Below are positions 23,001-33,234 of a stretch of DNA of 64,000 bases, in pieces. Below the pieces are notes generated by a model that was given only the letters and a program-made list of their open reading frames with translations, did no database searches and was not told the origin of the DNA. Numbering within the stretch: position 1 is the stretch's first letter; the number at the start of each line of letters is the position of its first letter. The translations under genes and the position numbers were made by a program. The stretch is from Flammulina velutipes (Eukaryota > Basidiomycota > Agaricomycetes > Agaricales > Physalacriaceae), in contig CM022377.1 of assembly GCA_011800155.1 (NCBI GenBank), positions 2,232,001 to 2,296,000 on the forward strand, read 5' to 3'.

Positions 23001-25066
23001 CTACTGGCGGGAAGAAGTCTTCCCGGAATCTTCCCTTCTCTGATTCTTCCCATGCAAAGCCTTCATTCTGCTTGCACATGAGGTCGTCTATCAAATCTCG
23101 TTCTTGAGGCCATAGGAAATTTCCGGTATGGTCCCTCTGTACTTGTTCTCTTCGTTCTTCCGTGTATCGCCCGGTGGGTTGGAACTTAGGTGGATTGGGA
23201 TTCAATACAGGCATTCCCTCCAGGGGATCACCTACAATGTTTCGCACAATTCTGAACTCGTCTGGTAAGGTTCCTAAGTGAGGTTTGACCTTCAACGCCA
23301 CTGGTTTATATTTCTTCGAAGCTAGCACTTGTACAGGAGCGGCTTTCTGTTTGACTTGCTCTAGGAACTTGACTTGTTCTGAGCCCCATGCTTCAGGAGG
23401 TAGTGTAACAGTTAGATTGCTAAACACTTTACTTAGTTCTGCGGGAACGTCGTAGAATATATTCGCTGTATCCAACTGATGGCTAGCTAAGTCCTGTTCA
23501 AAACTTGGAGGATACTTTTGATCGTCTGTTAAAGGCTGACTCCAAGTTTCTATCGTATTAGACAGGTTTCCATGTCTATGGAAGCCCGCTATCTTCTTGC
23601 GTGGAATTTTCCGTTGATTCCCCGGAAATTCCCTTCCTGTGCTATCGTATGCTACAGGCGGTTCTTCGTATTGATATTCATTGCGCAAGGGTTTAACTGC
23701 ATTGTGAATACCCTCTGTGGATTTTCTTAGGTATAGGTTCGTAACGGCTTCGGTTGTGAAAGTTGACCGGGAATCTCCGGGCACATAGGTTTCCACCAAA
23801 TGTATCCCCTGAGACCCTTGATCACTTAGGATTAGAGCAACCTCTCCTTGATCCTCGATCAATTCCTCGAGTGTTGCAGAAAAACCGGTATAGCCACGGG
23901 TTGCTGATACCTAGGCATTTGCCCTCTCTTGTATGTAGGCAAAGTGATTTTCTTCCCATTGCTGGGATCTGTTATAGTCGCTACGACAGCACCATCTTTA
24001 AGGGTGGTTGTATTGATACTCGAGATCACATCAAAGGGTCGTCCTAAAAGGACTTCGTATGCAGGGTCTCTGATGATATGAACTTGTAGATAGAACGTTA
24101 TGCCACCAAAGTCAAATGCAACGTTTCTGGCTAAGCCTGCCGTGCGGGTTTGTCCTTTGTCGGTGCTTTCCATAATAATGTTGAATGAAGGATCGAAGGG
24201 GATTCCTAATTCAAGCGCGGCTTTTAACGACATCGATACAATTTGGGACCCACTATCAAGTAGACTTTCCTTCTTGCCGGCCCCAAAGATCGTGGGCCAT
24301 AAGGTTCGAAGGTCAGCACTTTCAGCTGCAACATTGGATCGTGGTAGTTGGTATGGGCCAGCGTAACCCGTATGGTTGAACAGTTGTTCGACTAAATCAT
24401 GGCATACCACGGATCCTAGAGGTAGCTGACTCGAATTTTGTAAGTTAATTGAGTAGTACATAGGATCTTCACTTGTGTGATATTCCGGGATTTCGTCGGA
24501 TTCCACCGTCTGCTGGTTGACCTTAACGTTCTTTGCTCTTAAGTTTTCTAACAGGTCTTTCTGCCAAGCCTCGTTAGTCGCTAACAGTTCTTCGGGGAGT
24601 AGTTTCTTCCATAGAGAACGCCATCCGGGATTCCGACTAAGGAGATCCTTTAGCTTTGATATGCGTTGGTAGCTCTTATGTTTTTCTACTTCCTTCTTTA
24701 CTGCGGCTTCTTCCGTGGCGTTAGCGGGATTTTCCCGTTTATCTTCAGTCTTGCGACTATCTATGGGTTCTGGTCCTTCCAGTACCTCCTCGAGTATCTC
24801 ACTCAAGTCAGGTTCTTCATCGTCTATTTCCGCCACTGGTGGCTCCACGAATTTTACTTGTTTCTGTCGAGTAGGGATCACTACTTCCATTCTTAGACCT
24901 CTGGGTTGAGGTATCTTCTTTTGTGGTTCAACTGGTTCAGGCTCTTCTGGTTTTTCCTTTTCTATCGCGCTATGACTTCTTGTACGATGCTGAGTATTTT
25001 GGCTCTCAGGAGGGAGGGTTCGCTGTCGCAGTATTTCAGACGAACCTCCGTCCGCCCTCGAGCCTA
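19935..25066 (-). pseudogene. pol: gypsy pol polyprotein, frame-damaged
   Basis: Pol is readable from about 25,066 down to 19,935 but not in one frame. Segments: 25,066-23,880 (protease region, with LLDSGSQIVSMS as the aspartic protease DSG motif), 23,880-22,950, 22,950-22,610 and 22,610-22,360 (reverse transcriptase, catalytic YIDD at about 22,520), 22,360-21,600 (RNase H with SVDTSY, SKRELFGL and DAKYIKGM, containing a stop codon near 22,105), and 21,600-20,085 (integrase). Frame changes near 23,880, 22,950, 22,610, 22,360, 21,600 and 20,085 look like single-base indels. RT, RNase H and integrase order is that of Ty3/gypsy (Metaviridae-type) elements. Confidence 0.9.
20081..21382 (-). pseudogene. 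Integrase domain of gypsy pol
   Basis: The longest open stretch of pol (433 residues). It has the zinc-binding N-terminal domain (VHDKHGHKG, then CILCQ) and the DDE catalytic core: D in FVDTF, D in ITDNGPA, and E in GKVERGHWD. The GPY-like segment (FKERFMGPYAVVSR) follows, as in Ty3/gypsy integrases. No chromodomain is visible. The frame closes prematurely at 20,081, and the C-terminal tail continues in another phase to about 19,935. It integrates the cDNA copy into the host chromosome. Confidence 0.9.
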
Positions 25067-26959
25067 ATCGAAATCCTCCCTTGAATACGCGGGATCGACC
25101 ATCGACTGCTGTTGGTATATGGATGTGTCAATCGTTCCAGATGGAGCAAAGAAGTCCTCCTGTTGGATTCTTTCATATGCTTGCACCTGTGGCGTTTCTG
25201 GTAGAGTAGATCCCGATTCCCTCTGGAACTTTGCCACTTGCTCGAGCGGATTAGGTCCATTCTTGTTTCGTGTAAGAGAAATTCCATTGCGCAGGAAATA
25301 CCAGTTCGAGTTAGCTGGTTTGTAAATCCAGCCTTCCTTCTCTAGTTTGTTCTTTTCCGGGCATTCCATAAGGAAATGTCCGGGTTCGTCACAGAAGAAG
25401 CACTTCCCGTTCACAGCAGCTGGTCTGCGTTGGGGCAAGAAGTTTGCAGGCATAGGGACTAAGCCTTTGGGTGCGGAGGATCCCGAGTTTTGCACGGGAT
25501 ATGGCGCTTGTTGACTTTGTTGTATGTACTGTGGGTATCCCATTTGTTGGGCAGGATACTGCTGTACTTGAACTTGTCTGGCCGTTGACATCCGTTCCAT
25601 GAGGTTCATCATCCTTCGAGTATCTTCTTGTCTGGCTTTCTCCATCTCTTTCATTTCATCCTGTCGTGCTTTTTCCAAAGCCTTCAAGGTATCCGTGAGT
25701 GAGTTGATACTGGCCACTTGATCGTGCATATCTTCAATCTTTACTCGAGCAGTGGAGGGTGTTACTAACTCGCGTTCATTGGTGGTACCTCCATTAACTA
25801 CAGGGGCTCCTCCGAACGTCTCCACTTCTTCTAAGTATTTTTCAGCTACTCTGACCACGTCAACTAAGGTCCATCTTTGTCCAAGAGGATTGTTGGGTGG
25901 GATCGGTAAAACCCGCAAGTCGGTGTATATTGCTGCCCATGCTGGACCAGCAAAGCAATACTGTAACATATTCAACACCGTCTTTTGAGTAACATCTCCA
26001 ATATCGATTAGATACTGTAGTTTGTGTACTACCTCTCTTCTGAACTCCATCAATCTCATCTTAGTTGCGATCGGCCTTGCCCGAAAGTGGCGAGTGACTT
26101 CTTCGACTTCTTCAAGAGTAAACTCTTTATCTTGGTCGCCTTTGTTATACAGTTTTTGTACTGCGTTCTTGAAGGCTTGCCAATCTCCGGCTGAATATTC
26201 GGGTAAAGCCGCCCATTGGCGTCTAATTTCATATCCCACATACAAAGTTGCTATCTCGATTTGGGCTGTAGGGCTCATGATGCCCCTGCCGTAGAATAAG
26301 AACTCGCAACTAGTTAGGAAGTCCCTAATATTATCGCCTTTGAATCTTGGTGTATCTTTGGCACCGGGAACGGGCATACGTTTCCCAGCTATCTGTTCTT
26401 GTGTCTCTGCGCTTAACTGGTTAACATAACCAGCTGCCGCTGGAGGCACGGGATTTTCCTGTCTTCTTGCACCATCTTCGTTGTCTCCTTGGTCTGACAT
26501 TGGGAATAATGGTCTTCCAAGGGGAATCGACTGTCTTAATCGTTCAAGAAAGGGATGCGGAGTGACTGGGAATAGGTTATCGAACTGAGGAAGTTCGTTG
26601 GGAGAGGGGGTTAAACTCGGTAAAGGACTAGGACTCGGAATAATCCGAGGTAGTCTAGGGAAAATAGGGATCGTGGATAGTATATATCCAGGTGGGTAGC
26701 CTGTATCCGTTGATGGATTTGCTTGGGCTTTTTGAGACTGAACGTGTTTTAAACGTTGAGCTTTAGTTCCGTCGAATAATGCGCCTGGAGGCGGTCGTTC
26801 GTGTCGGAGTTCTCTTTCAACTGGAGCACTTGAGTTTTCACCCAAGTTAGCTCTACGGCTGATTTGTTCTTGATCGTTTGAGCTTTGGCTAGGCGCGGGG
26901 TTCGCGTTACTGGCTTTGGGCTTTCGTGCAATTTTGAAGTAGGTGTAGAAGTAACTCAA
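25064..26959 (-). CDS. gag: gypsy Gag polyprotein
   Basis: An intact 631-residue open frame beginning MSYFYTYFKIARKPK. The centre carries a retrotransposon gag-type capsid region (RFKGDNIRDFLTSCEF, then YEIRRQWAALPEYSAGDWQAFK). A Gln-rich segment follows, then a CX2CX4HX4C zinc knuckle (CFFCDEPGHFLMEC). Gag packages the genomic RNA into virus-like particles. The stop at 25,064 overlaps an open pol frame lying one base back, so a -1 frameshift near GATTTCGATTAG would produce Gag-Pol. Gag is the only core gene of the element with no frame damage. Confidence 0.92.
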   Translation of the reverse strand: MSYFYTYFKIARKPKASNANPAPSQSSNDQEQISRRANLGENSSAPVERELRHERPPPGALFDGTKAQRLKHVQSQKAQANPSTDTGYPPGYILSTIPIFPRLPRIIPSPSPLPSLTPSPNELPQFDNLFPVTPHPFLERLRQSIPLGRPLFPMSDQGDNEDGARRQENPVPPAAAGYVNQLSAETQEQIAGKRMPVPGAKDTPRFKGDNIRDFLTSCEFLFYGRGIMSPTAQIEIATLYVGYEIRRQWAALPEYSAGDWQAFKNAVQKLYNKGDQDKEFTLEEVEEVTRHFRARPIATKMRLMEFRREVVHKLQYLIDIGDVTQKTVLNMLQYCFAGPAWAAIYTDLRVLPIPPNNPLGQRWTLVDVVRVAEKYLEEVETFGGAPVVNGGTTNERELVTPSTARVKIEDMHDQVASINSLTDTLKALEKARQDEMKEMEKARQEDTRRMMNLMERMSTARQVQVQQYPAQQMGYPQYIQQSQQAPYPVQNSGSSAPKGLVPMPANFLPQRRPAAVNGKCFFCDEPGHFLMECPEKNKLEKEGWIYKPANSNWYFLRNGISLTRNKNGPNPLEQVAKFQRESGSTLPETPQVQAYERIQQEDFFAPSGTIDTSIYQQQSMVDPAYSREDFD

Positions 26960-27000
26960 GGAACCTCAATAAGAGGGATCGTTTAAGTCAAATTTATCAC

Positions 27001-27018
27001 CCCTCGCGGTGGGTTCCA
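27001..27018 (-). other. Primer binding site of gypsy element
   Basis: On the minus strand, five bases after the 5' LTR, the sequence begins TGGAACCCACCGCGAGGG. It starts with TGG, complementary to a tRNA CCA end, at the correct position for a minus-strand primer site. I cannot name the tRNA. Confidence 0.75.
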
Positions 27019-27023
27019 AAATA

Positions 27024-28762
27024 TGATGTGCAGTGTAGAAGAACGCCACAAAAACACACACAAAACACACACTAACAAGTCAATGGTGCGATGCGGGAAA
27101 GTCCGATGTTTATAGCGGGATTTCACGTTATGGTAGCAATCGTTCGTTTTGTAATAGGTGGTATGGGACGGGTTCTTGTTCTTTGTATCTTTGTTTTATG
27201 GGACTGTTTCTCTCTATCTTCTGCTCAAAATGCTTATACTAGTTCGACGGGGTAACAGGGATCTGATCTTAAACTGAGTTCTAGTTTGCCACTAAGTCAC
27301 AGGCCGATTGGGATGTGTGTAAAGAGACCTAATGAGGCTCTTCCCAGGCCAACAACCTTCAACCACACTAGGGAGCGGGAGCTCTGGTATCTATCTGTAT
27401 AATCAGGACTCTCCAACAACTAGTCGGGGCCTGAATAGATAGCCTAGCACAGTCTGAACCACACTTGTATGGGACTTGGGACTCCAACCAGAGTTGGTAG
27501 GTTCTTTAGATGGAATTTCCCGCGGAAACTCGGATCGTTGGAATCGCAAAGGACTTGGCTTCAACTTCTTTAATATGGGAAGTAGCTCCAATGAGTTCTT
27601 AGATCTTTGGTTCTGTTTCTTATTTCCACCTATCTAACAGTGGTTCTTTTTCTAACTAAATCTTAGAGTCTATTCCTCCAGTATATACGGCTTGTGGGCT
27701 GCGGATACGGGGGGCGTAAGCTACTGTAAATAGTACAAACGAGCTAGCTTTATAGTGTTTTCTATATACGTCTGAATAAGGATATAATACCGAGTCCGCT
27801 GGTTCGGGGGAATATTCCGATAGGATGTACGGAATATCCCTCTAATGGTGCCCTTGGCATTGCTGCCTATTCGTTCTGGCTTCTATTTGCTTTGAATCCA
27901 ACCAATGGTGGCGCCGTAACTGGGTTTGCAGTGGCGCCAGGTTGTTCCTTGTGCTTGGAAGCTCCACTATTTCATCGTTTTCCACTATTATTAGCGGCCG
28001 AGTCCTGTCTAGCAGGAACTCTTAGCCTTTGTTCGTATTCTTATTTCATACTACGAGTCCGAGTAGTACCGACTAGGTTTGGTATACTGGACGCGTAAGT
28101 ATGTTCTTAGTATCGTGTTCGGACTTTTCCGGTAGTACTCCGGAAAAGCTATCGTTGTATCTTTACGAGTTGTCGATAGTACTCGTATTGTAGGTCCTTG
28201 TAACGATTTACTTGTGGATCCCGAGAATCGATCAGGAACAGTCCACCGGAGTAAGTTGATCGGTGATCGAGCAGTATCTTTTGAAAGCCTAAAAGGTTAC
28301 CCTGACTCCTGAGTCTCCTATGTAATATCCCGATGTCTGAGTAGTACGAACATTTGGTTTGCTAGTCCAGCAAGCGTTTAACTGCTTGCTGGCGTTGCGT
28401 CTCTTTATGTAGAGTTTCCTTGTGTAAGGGTAACTCGCCGAATTCCGTTAAGTATTTCGGAGTTTCGCGCGTTCAAGTGTATTTGATCACGATGTCTCCA
28501 TCGGGGTACTTTTGATGATGATATTCAAGATCGTCATGTGTGGTTTGGCTATACCTACACGCCCTTCAGCGTGTGGCGCTTTTCCGACGAATCTTAGGAG
28601 TTTTCCGGTCGTACCACGGAAACTCCTTACACTGTATCGTATACGCGTTTCGGTCTGTAACTAGAGGTTCTTGTACTCATAGGTTCGTTCTATCACTAAG
28701 AATGCTTCTTAGAATCGCAAATTTTGGGGTCTTTCGTACTTGCATTAATACAATGCGCATCA
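27024..28762 (-). repeat. 5' LTR of gypsy element
   Basis: This 1739-bp repeat drives element transcription on the minus strand. Near identity to the 3' LTR indicates a recent insertion. Its outer end abuts the KDZ sequence, where the empty site would read GAACG|GTATGT. Confidence 0.95.
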
Positions 28763-28766
28763 ACGG

Positions 28767-29199
28767 TATGTTTTTCGCGTCTCTTAAAGACTTCCTTTAA
28801 CGTCAGATTTCAGTTATGTGTTCACAGACTACGCCTTACTCAAGACACTTGCACATTCTCCCCCCGCAGATCTTGTTATATCTTACGACATCGCGTGTGT
28901 ATGGTCGAAGAATCTAGCAAAGCGTGTGGCGTCGTACGGCGACCAGTTGAAAGTCCCCGGACGGCATAACGTGAAGTTTTTAGTTCCGAAGTTTCATCTA
29001 CCGGCGCACATTGGTCCTTGCCGCTACCGGTTCTCATTCAACTGGATCCCCTTTATGGGTAGGACGGATGGCGAGGCACCGGAACGAAACTGGGCAGCAT
29101 CCAATGGTCTTGCCAGCAGCACCAAGGTGATGGGCTCTGGTTCACGGCGCGACACCTTAGATGACCACTTCGGAGATCAGAATTGGAGGAAAACTTGTC
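28767..29199 (+). pseudogene. KDZ transposase, fragment 2 (core)
   Basis: After the gypsy element, an intron remnant (TATGTTTTTCGC...TTTCAG, to 28,813) leads into YVFTDYALLKTL, then VISYDIACVWSKNL, then FLVPKFHLPAHIGPC, FSFNW, GRTDGEAPERNWA, STKVMGSGSRRDTLDDHFGDQNWRK. These are the most conserved KDZ transposase motifs: the SYDIAC aspartate, the PKFHLPAH histidines, and the DGE...ERNW glutamate that completes the RNase H-fold catalytic set. The exon ends at 29,199 at the left end of the near-palindromic element. Confidence 0.9.
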
Positions 29200-31568
29200 C
29201 ACCCTATGACATAGACCTAACTAGTTATCCAGCCCTACTAATGGGGCCAAATAACTAGTTGCCAGCTCTTGTTAAGTAGGCCATTTTGGCAGGCTAATAT
29301 GGCTGGCTGGCGGGCAGGGGGTGGGCTGGAATGGGGCGGGATGGGTCCCAAATATGGATAGGAATTGATGGGAGCATGTAGGGATTGATGGGCAGGGGGA
29401 GGGGGAGCAGGGGATGGGGAAATGTGGCCACACATAAATCCGGACCTAGGGATTGATGGGTACTGATGTCATTGATTGCCCAGGGGGATGGGGGATAGGG
29501 ATAGGGATTGTGGCACCAGGAAAATCCGGACCTAGGGTTTGATGGGGGCAGGGGATGGGGGATGGGGGCAGGGGAAATGTGGCCACAGGAAAATCCGGAC
29601 CTAGGGATTGATGGGAACTGATGGGATTGATGGGGGAGGGGATGGGGATGGGGCAGGGGATTGGGGGCAGGGGACAATTGTGGCACCAGGATAAATACTG
29701 GGCTATTGCCAGGGTATGAGGAGGGTATGGGAGAGATGATTGTAGGTTGAAAAATAAAATTCTTTCTAACTATCAGAAACATGAATGGGGATGTGGCAGC
29801 TACTGAAACCAATAATAAAACGATGTGTGGCGCATTTTTAATCGAGGAGCACATACCTCGGATCGACCTGGGGTTGTTCTAGATGTCTTCCTATTGAAAA
29901 ATGAATGTGTGCAGCACAAAGAACCATGTAAAAACACGAAGATTTGGCTGAGAAACAGGCAGAACATTATTGGAAATCCATCAAAAAGCACCAAAAAGGG
30001 AGCAGCACTTTGCCCTCGTTTGGAGGTGACCTGGAACCACTTGTAGGTCGTCCAGACACCTTTGGGGCATTGTATATGTCACTCAGTTAGGTCCCCAGGT
30101 CAACAGAACCCTTGGATATGGTCAAAATGCCAAAAACCCGGACCACACAGCTTTGGGCCACACTATCAACTTGCCATGACCTGGGGACACCTTATATTCG
30201 AAGATATATGTATATAATGCTCTAATCATGAGTTAGATGAAGTCTGGAGTGTGAAAAATGCGGTCAAAACCTGGGTGTATGATGTTAAAATCAATAGTCC
30301 ACCACTCAGATGTGTGATAGTTGGGGTGATTCTTGCTGTAGAAGGAGGGGATATGAATTATTGTACCATTTATATTCGCATTTTGACACACTGGGGGAAC
30401 CTCTGGGGTGCTAATACATCATCTATAATGATAATAGAACACATTGGGACGACCCAGAGGTCAGGAGAAGTTGATGGTATGTGTGCTTTCTTGGGGGACG
30501 ACCGCATTTTTCACACTCCAGACTTCATCTAACTCATGATTAGAGCATTATATACATATATCTTCGAATATAAGGTGTCCCCAGGTCATGGCAAGTTGAT
30601 AGTGTGGCCCAAAGCTGTGTGGTCCGGGTTTTTGGCATTTTGACCATATCCAAGGGTTCTGTTGACCTGGGGACCTAACTGAGTGACATATACAATGCCC
30701 CAAAGGTGTCTGGACGACCTACAAGTGGTTCCAGGTCACCTCCAAACGAGGGCAAAGTGCTGCTCCCTTTTTGGTGCTTTTTGATGGATTTCCAATAATG
30801 TTCTGCCTGTTTCTCAGCCAAATCTTCGTGTTTTTACATGGTTCTTTGTGCTGCACACATTCATTTTTCAATAGGAAGACATCTAGAACAACCCCAGGTC
30901 GATCCGAGGTATGTGCTCCTCGATTAAAAATGCGCCACACATCGTTTTATTATTGGTTTCAGTAGCTGCCACATCCCCATTCATGTTTCTGATAGTTAGA
31001 AAGAATTTTATTTTTCAACCTACAATCATCTCTCCCATACCCTCCTCATACCCTGGCAATAGCCCAGTATTTATCCTGGTGCCACAATTGTCCCCTGCCC
31101 CCAATCCCCCTGCCCCCATCCCCCATCCCCTCCCCCATCAATCCCATCAGTTCCCATCAATCCCTAGGTCCGGATTTTCCTGTGGCCACATTTCCCCTGC
31201 CCCCATCCCCCATCCCCTGCCCCCATCAAACCCTAGGTCCGGATTTTCCTGGTGCCACAATCCCTATCCCTATCCCCCATCCCCCTGGGCAATCAATGAC
31301 ATCAGTACCCATCAATCCCTAGGTCCGGATTTATGTGTGGCCACATTTCCCCATCCCCTGCTCCCCCTCCCCCTGCCCATCAATCCCTACATGCTCCCAT
31401 CAATTCCTATCCATATTTGGGACCCATCCCGCCCCATTCCAGCCCACCCCCTGCCCGCCAGCCAGCCATATTAGCCTGCCAAAATGGCCTACTTAACAAG
31501 AGCTGGCAACTAGTTATTTGGCCCCATTAGTAGGGCTGGATAACTAGTTAGGTCTATGTCATAGGGTG
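29200..31568. mobile_element. Near-palindromic (fold-back) element 1 in KDZ gene
   Basis: Two arms, about 29,200-30,270 and 30,497-31,568, are inverted copies of each other with very few differences around a ~225-bp spacer. Ends are CACCCTATGACATAG. A perfect 7-bp target duplication, ACTTGTC, flanks it (29,193-29,199 and 31,569-31,575). Each arm holds several copies of a unit containing TCCGGACCTAGGGATTGATG and one TGTGTGGCGCA motif (29,824). No transposase is encoded; Pro-rich open frames in the arms are by-products of the repeats. It is a non-autonomous long-TIR element related to the one at 37,740-40,306. Confidence 0.9.
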
Positions 31569-33105
31569 ACTTGTCTTATTCGTGCGTCGCACAGCTGAAC
31601 TGAGGGATAGAATGTGCTCAAATTATCCCTTAGCTGCTGTCTTGCTCTCGAAGCTTCGCGACGCTGTCGAAAATAGAGCGACACAAGTCGTCTCATTTCT
31701 AGGGTTCCAGGAATCCTTGGAATCTACCACAGAGGTTCAGAACTGGCGGACGATGGTTCTCAATTGGGAAAAGTATCCTCAGAATATGTCCATAGATAAC
31801 CCATTTGAACCGAAGACACGAGGTACGTCTAATTATTCTCAGTGCTTTCCTCTCACTGAAGAGTGTCACAAATCAGAGCTGAAAGATAGCACTGTCCAGC
31901 TCACCCTGGCAAGAGAAGAGGCTGGGCAAACTTCTACGGAATATATTCGCCACTCCATTGTTGGCCCTGCGCAGTTTATCACTATGGCTTTGGATCTCCA
32001 AAGTAGCCAGTACGACCATCTCACCTCATACGTCGATATCCTTTCACTCATCATGAATAGGTTGCGGATGAAGAGGGATGCACAGGAGCTAAAGAAACAG
32101 GCTCGAGTCACTGACCTCCAGAACGCCCGATTTCAGGAAAAACTCAATCGACTTCAGCGTCGTGTAGACGCCTTCAAGGAAATCCAAGGCATCTATATGC
32201 CCAGCGCCACTGTTCGTCGAGCTGCTGAAGATCGAATTAGCTCCGGAACGACAGAGCAACCCTATGAACTTCCTCTTCTCTTCCCGTCCGACATGTGTGC
32301 TGTTCACAACAAACTAGATGCTATCCTCATCTCTATAGAGTTCAGACTCCGCGAAGCCCGTGCGGAGGACGCCCTAGCCCGACTGCGCGACCATCTTCTC
32401 TTGCGTAGCAAAATGTACGCCATCAAGGATCGTCAGGTTCGTGGCCAGGTACTCTCGACAAGAGCCAGTAGCACGTTGCAGGCCGTCAACGCCAAAATCG
32501 AGGAAGATGCCCAACACTATCGCATTCATTACAGTGCACTGGAGGCCCTCGACAGATTTAGGGAGACCCATACCTGGAGACTCAACCTGTTTCCTCTACG
32601 CTCGGAGGACATGAGGACGTTAGAAGAGTCGGATGAATCAGAGGGTAGGAGGACGTTGTCCTGGATTTGGATAAGCAAAGTCGACATTTCCTCGGAGGCT
32701 GGCATGCAGGAAGGTGTGTGCTCGCTCACCTTATGTACCCATCTTCTCCTAATTAACATCTAAGCTTTACGTATCGAATGGTGTAAGTCGCGCGCGCGCG
32801 CTCAGCGTTGGCAAGAAGAGTGCACGATACTCCGCAAAGAAATGACACGCGTGATAAAGTCTCTCCAATACGACATACAGCGATGGCAAGACTTCGCCGC
32901 TGATGACGGTGCAGAGGTTATGCGAGTGGTGGACCGGTTCTCTGCCGGTTCTAGGGCGTACGCCTACCGTCAATGTGCTCTTAGACAACGAATGCTGGAA
33001 CACGCCCAACACATTTTTTCGCAAGCGCCGGGCGACGAGAAGGTGGTTGTGGGTGTATTACCTTCTGATATAGTCGATGTAACAGTAGATCTAGACACAA
33101 TTTAA
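31569..33105 (+). pseudogene. KDZ transposase, fragment 3 (C-terminal part)
   Basis: Coding resumes after the palindromic insert. If the empty site is an intron (ACTT|GTCTTA...CCCTTAG, about 60 bp) the reading joins NWRKT to SAVLLSKLRDAVENR, matching KDZ proteins. The body reads YDHLTSYVDILSLIMNRLRMK, then NRLQRRVDAFKEIQGIYMP, then ILISIEFRLREARAEDALARL, then EGRRTLSWIW. A final exon (from about 32,767) encodes RIEWCKSRARAQRWQEE and ends at 33,105. This helical C-terminal half is typical of KDZ transposases. Apart from the insertions the fragment has no stop or frameshift, so gene inactivation is recent. Confidence 0.88.
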
Positions 33106-33234
33106 GCGCCTTGTAAGGGACAAGACTTTATTCAGGCTCTGGGTACAAGAATATGAAGCACTATTACACAAGAAGAGCTGGGTGACACAAGAAAAGATAA
33201 ACAAATAACAAGCACTACAAGCATCTACAAAAAG

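Larger units (their letters stand above)
11388..28762 (-). mobile_element. Ty3/gypsy LTR retrotransposon with three accessory genes, inserted in KDZ gene
   Basis: A 17.4-kb element read from the minus strand, bounded by LTRs at 11,388-13,113 and 27,024-28,762. LTR ends are TGATG...CATCA, and AACGG flanks both sides (11,383-11,387 and 28,762-28,766). The exact split is ambiguous by one base, so the duplication is 4-6 bp. Order on the minus strand: 5' LTR, primer binding site, gag, pol (protease, RT, RNase H, integrase), an accessory gene in the same sense, two accessory genes in the opposite sense, a purine tract, 3' LTR. The ~7 kb between integrase and the 3' LTR is far more than a standard Ty3/gypsy element needs. 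Pol has multiple frameshifts while LTRs differ only by a 13-bp indel and a few substitutions. Confidence 0.95.

Noticed and set aside
29294..31474. Long proline/histidine-rich open frames in both arms of the palindromic elements
   Set aside because: They are mirror images created by a GGGATGG-type repeat, have no start context or motif, and shrink in element 2.
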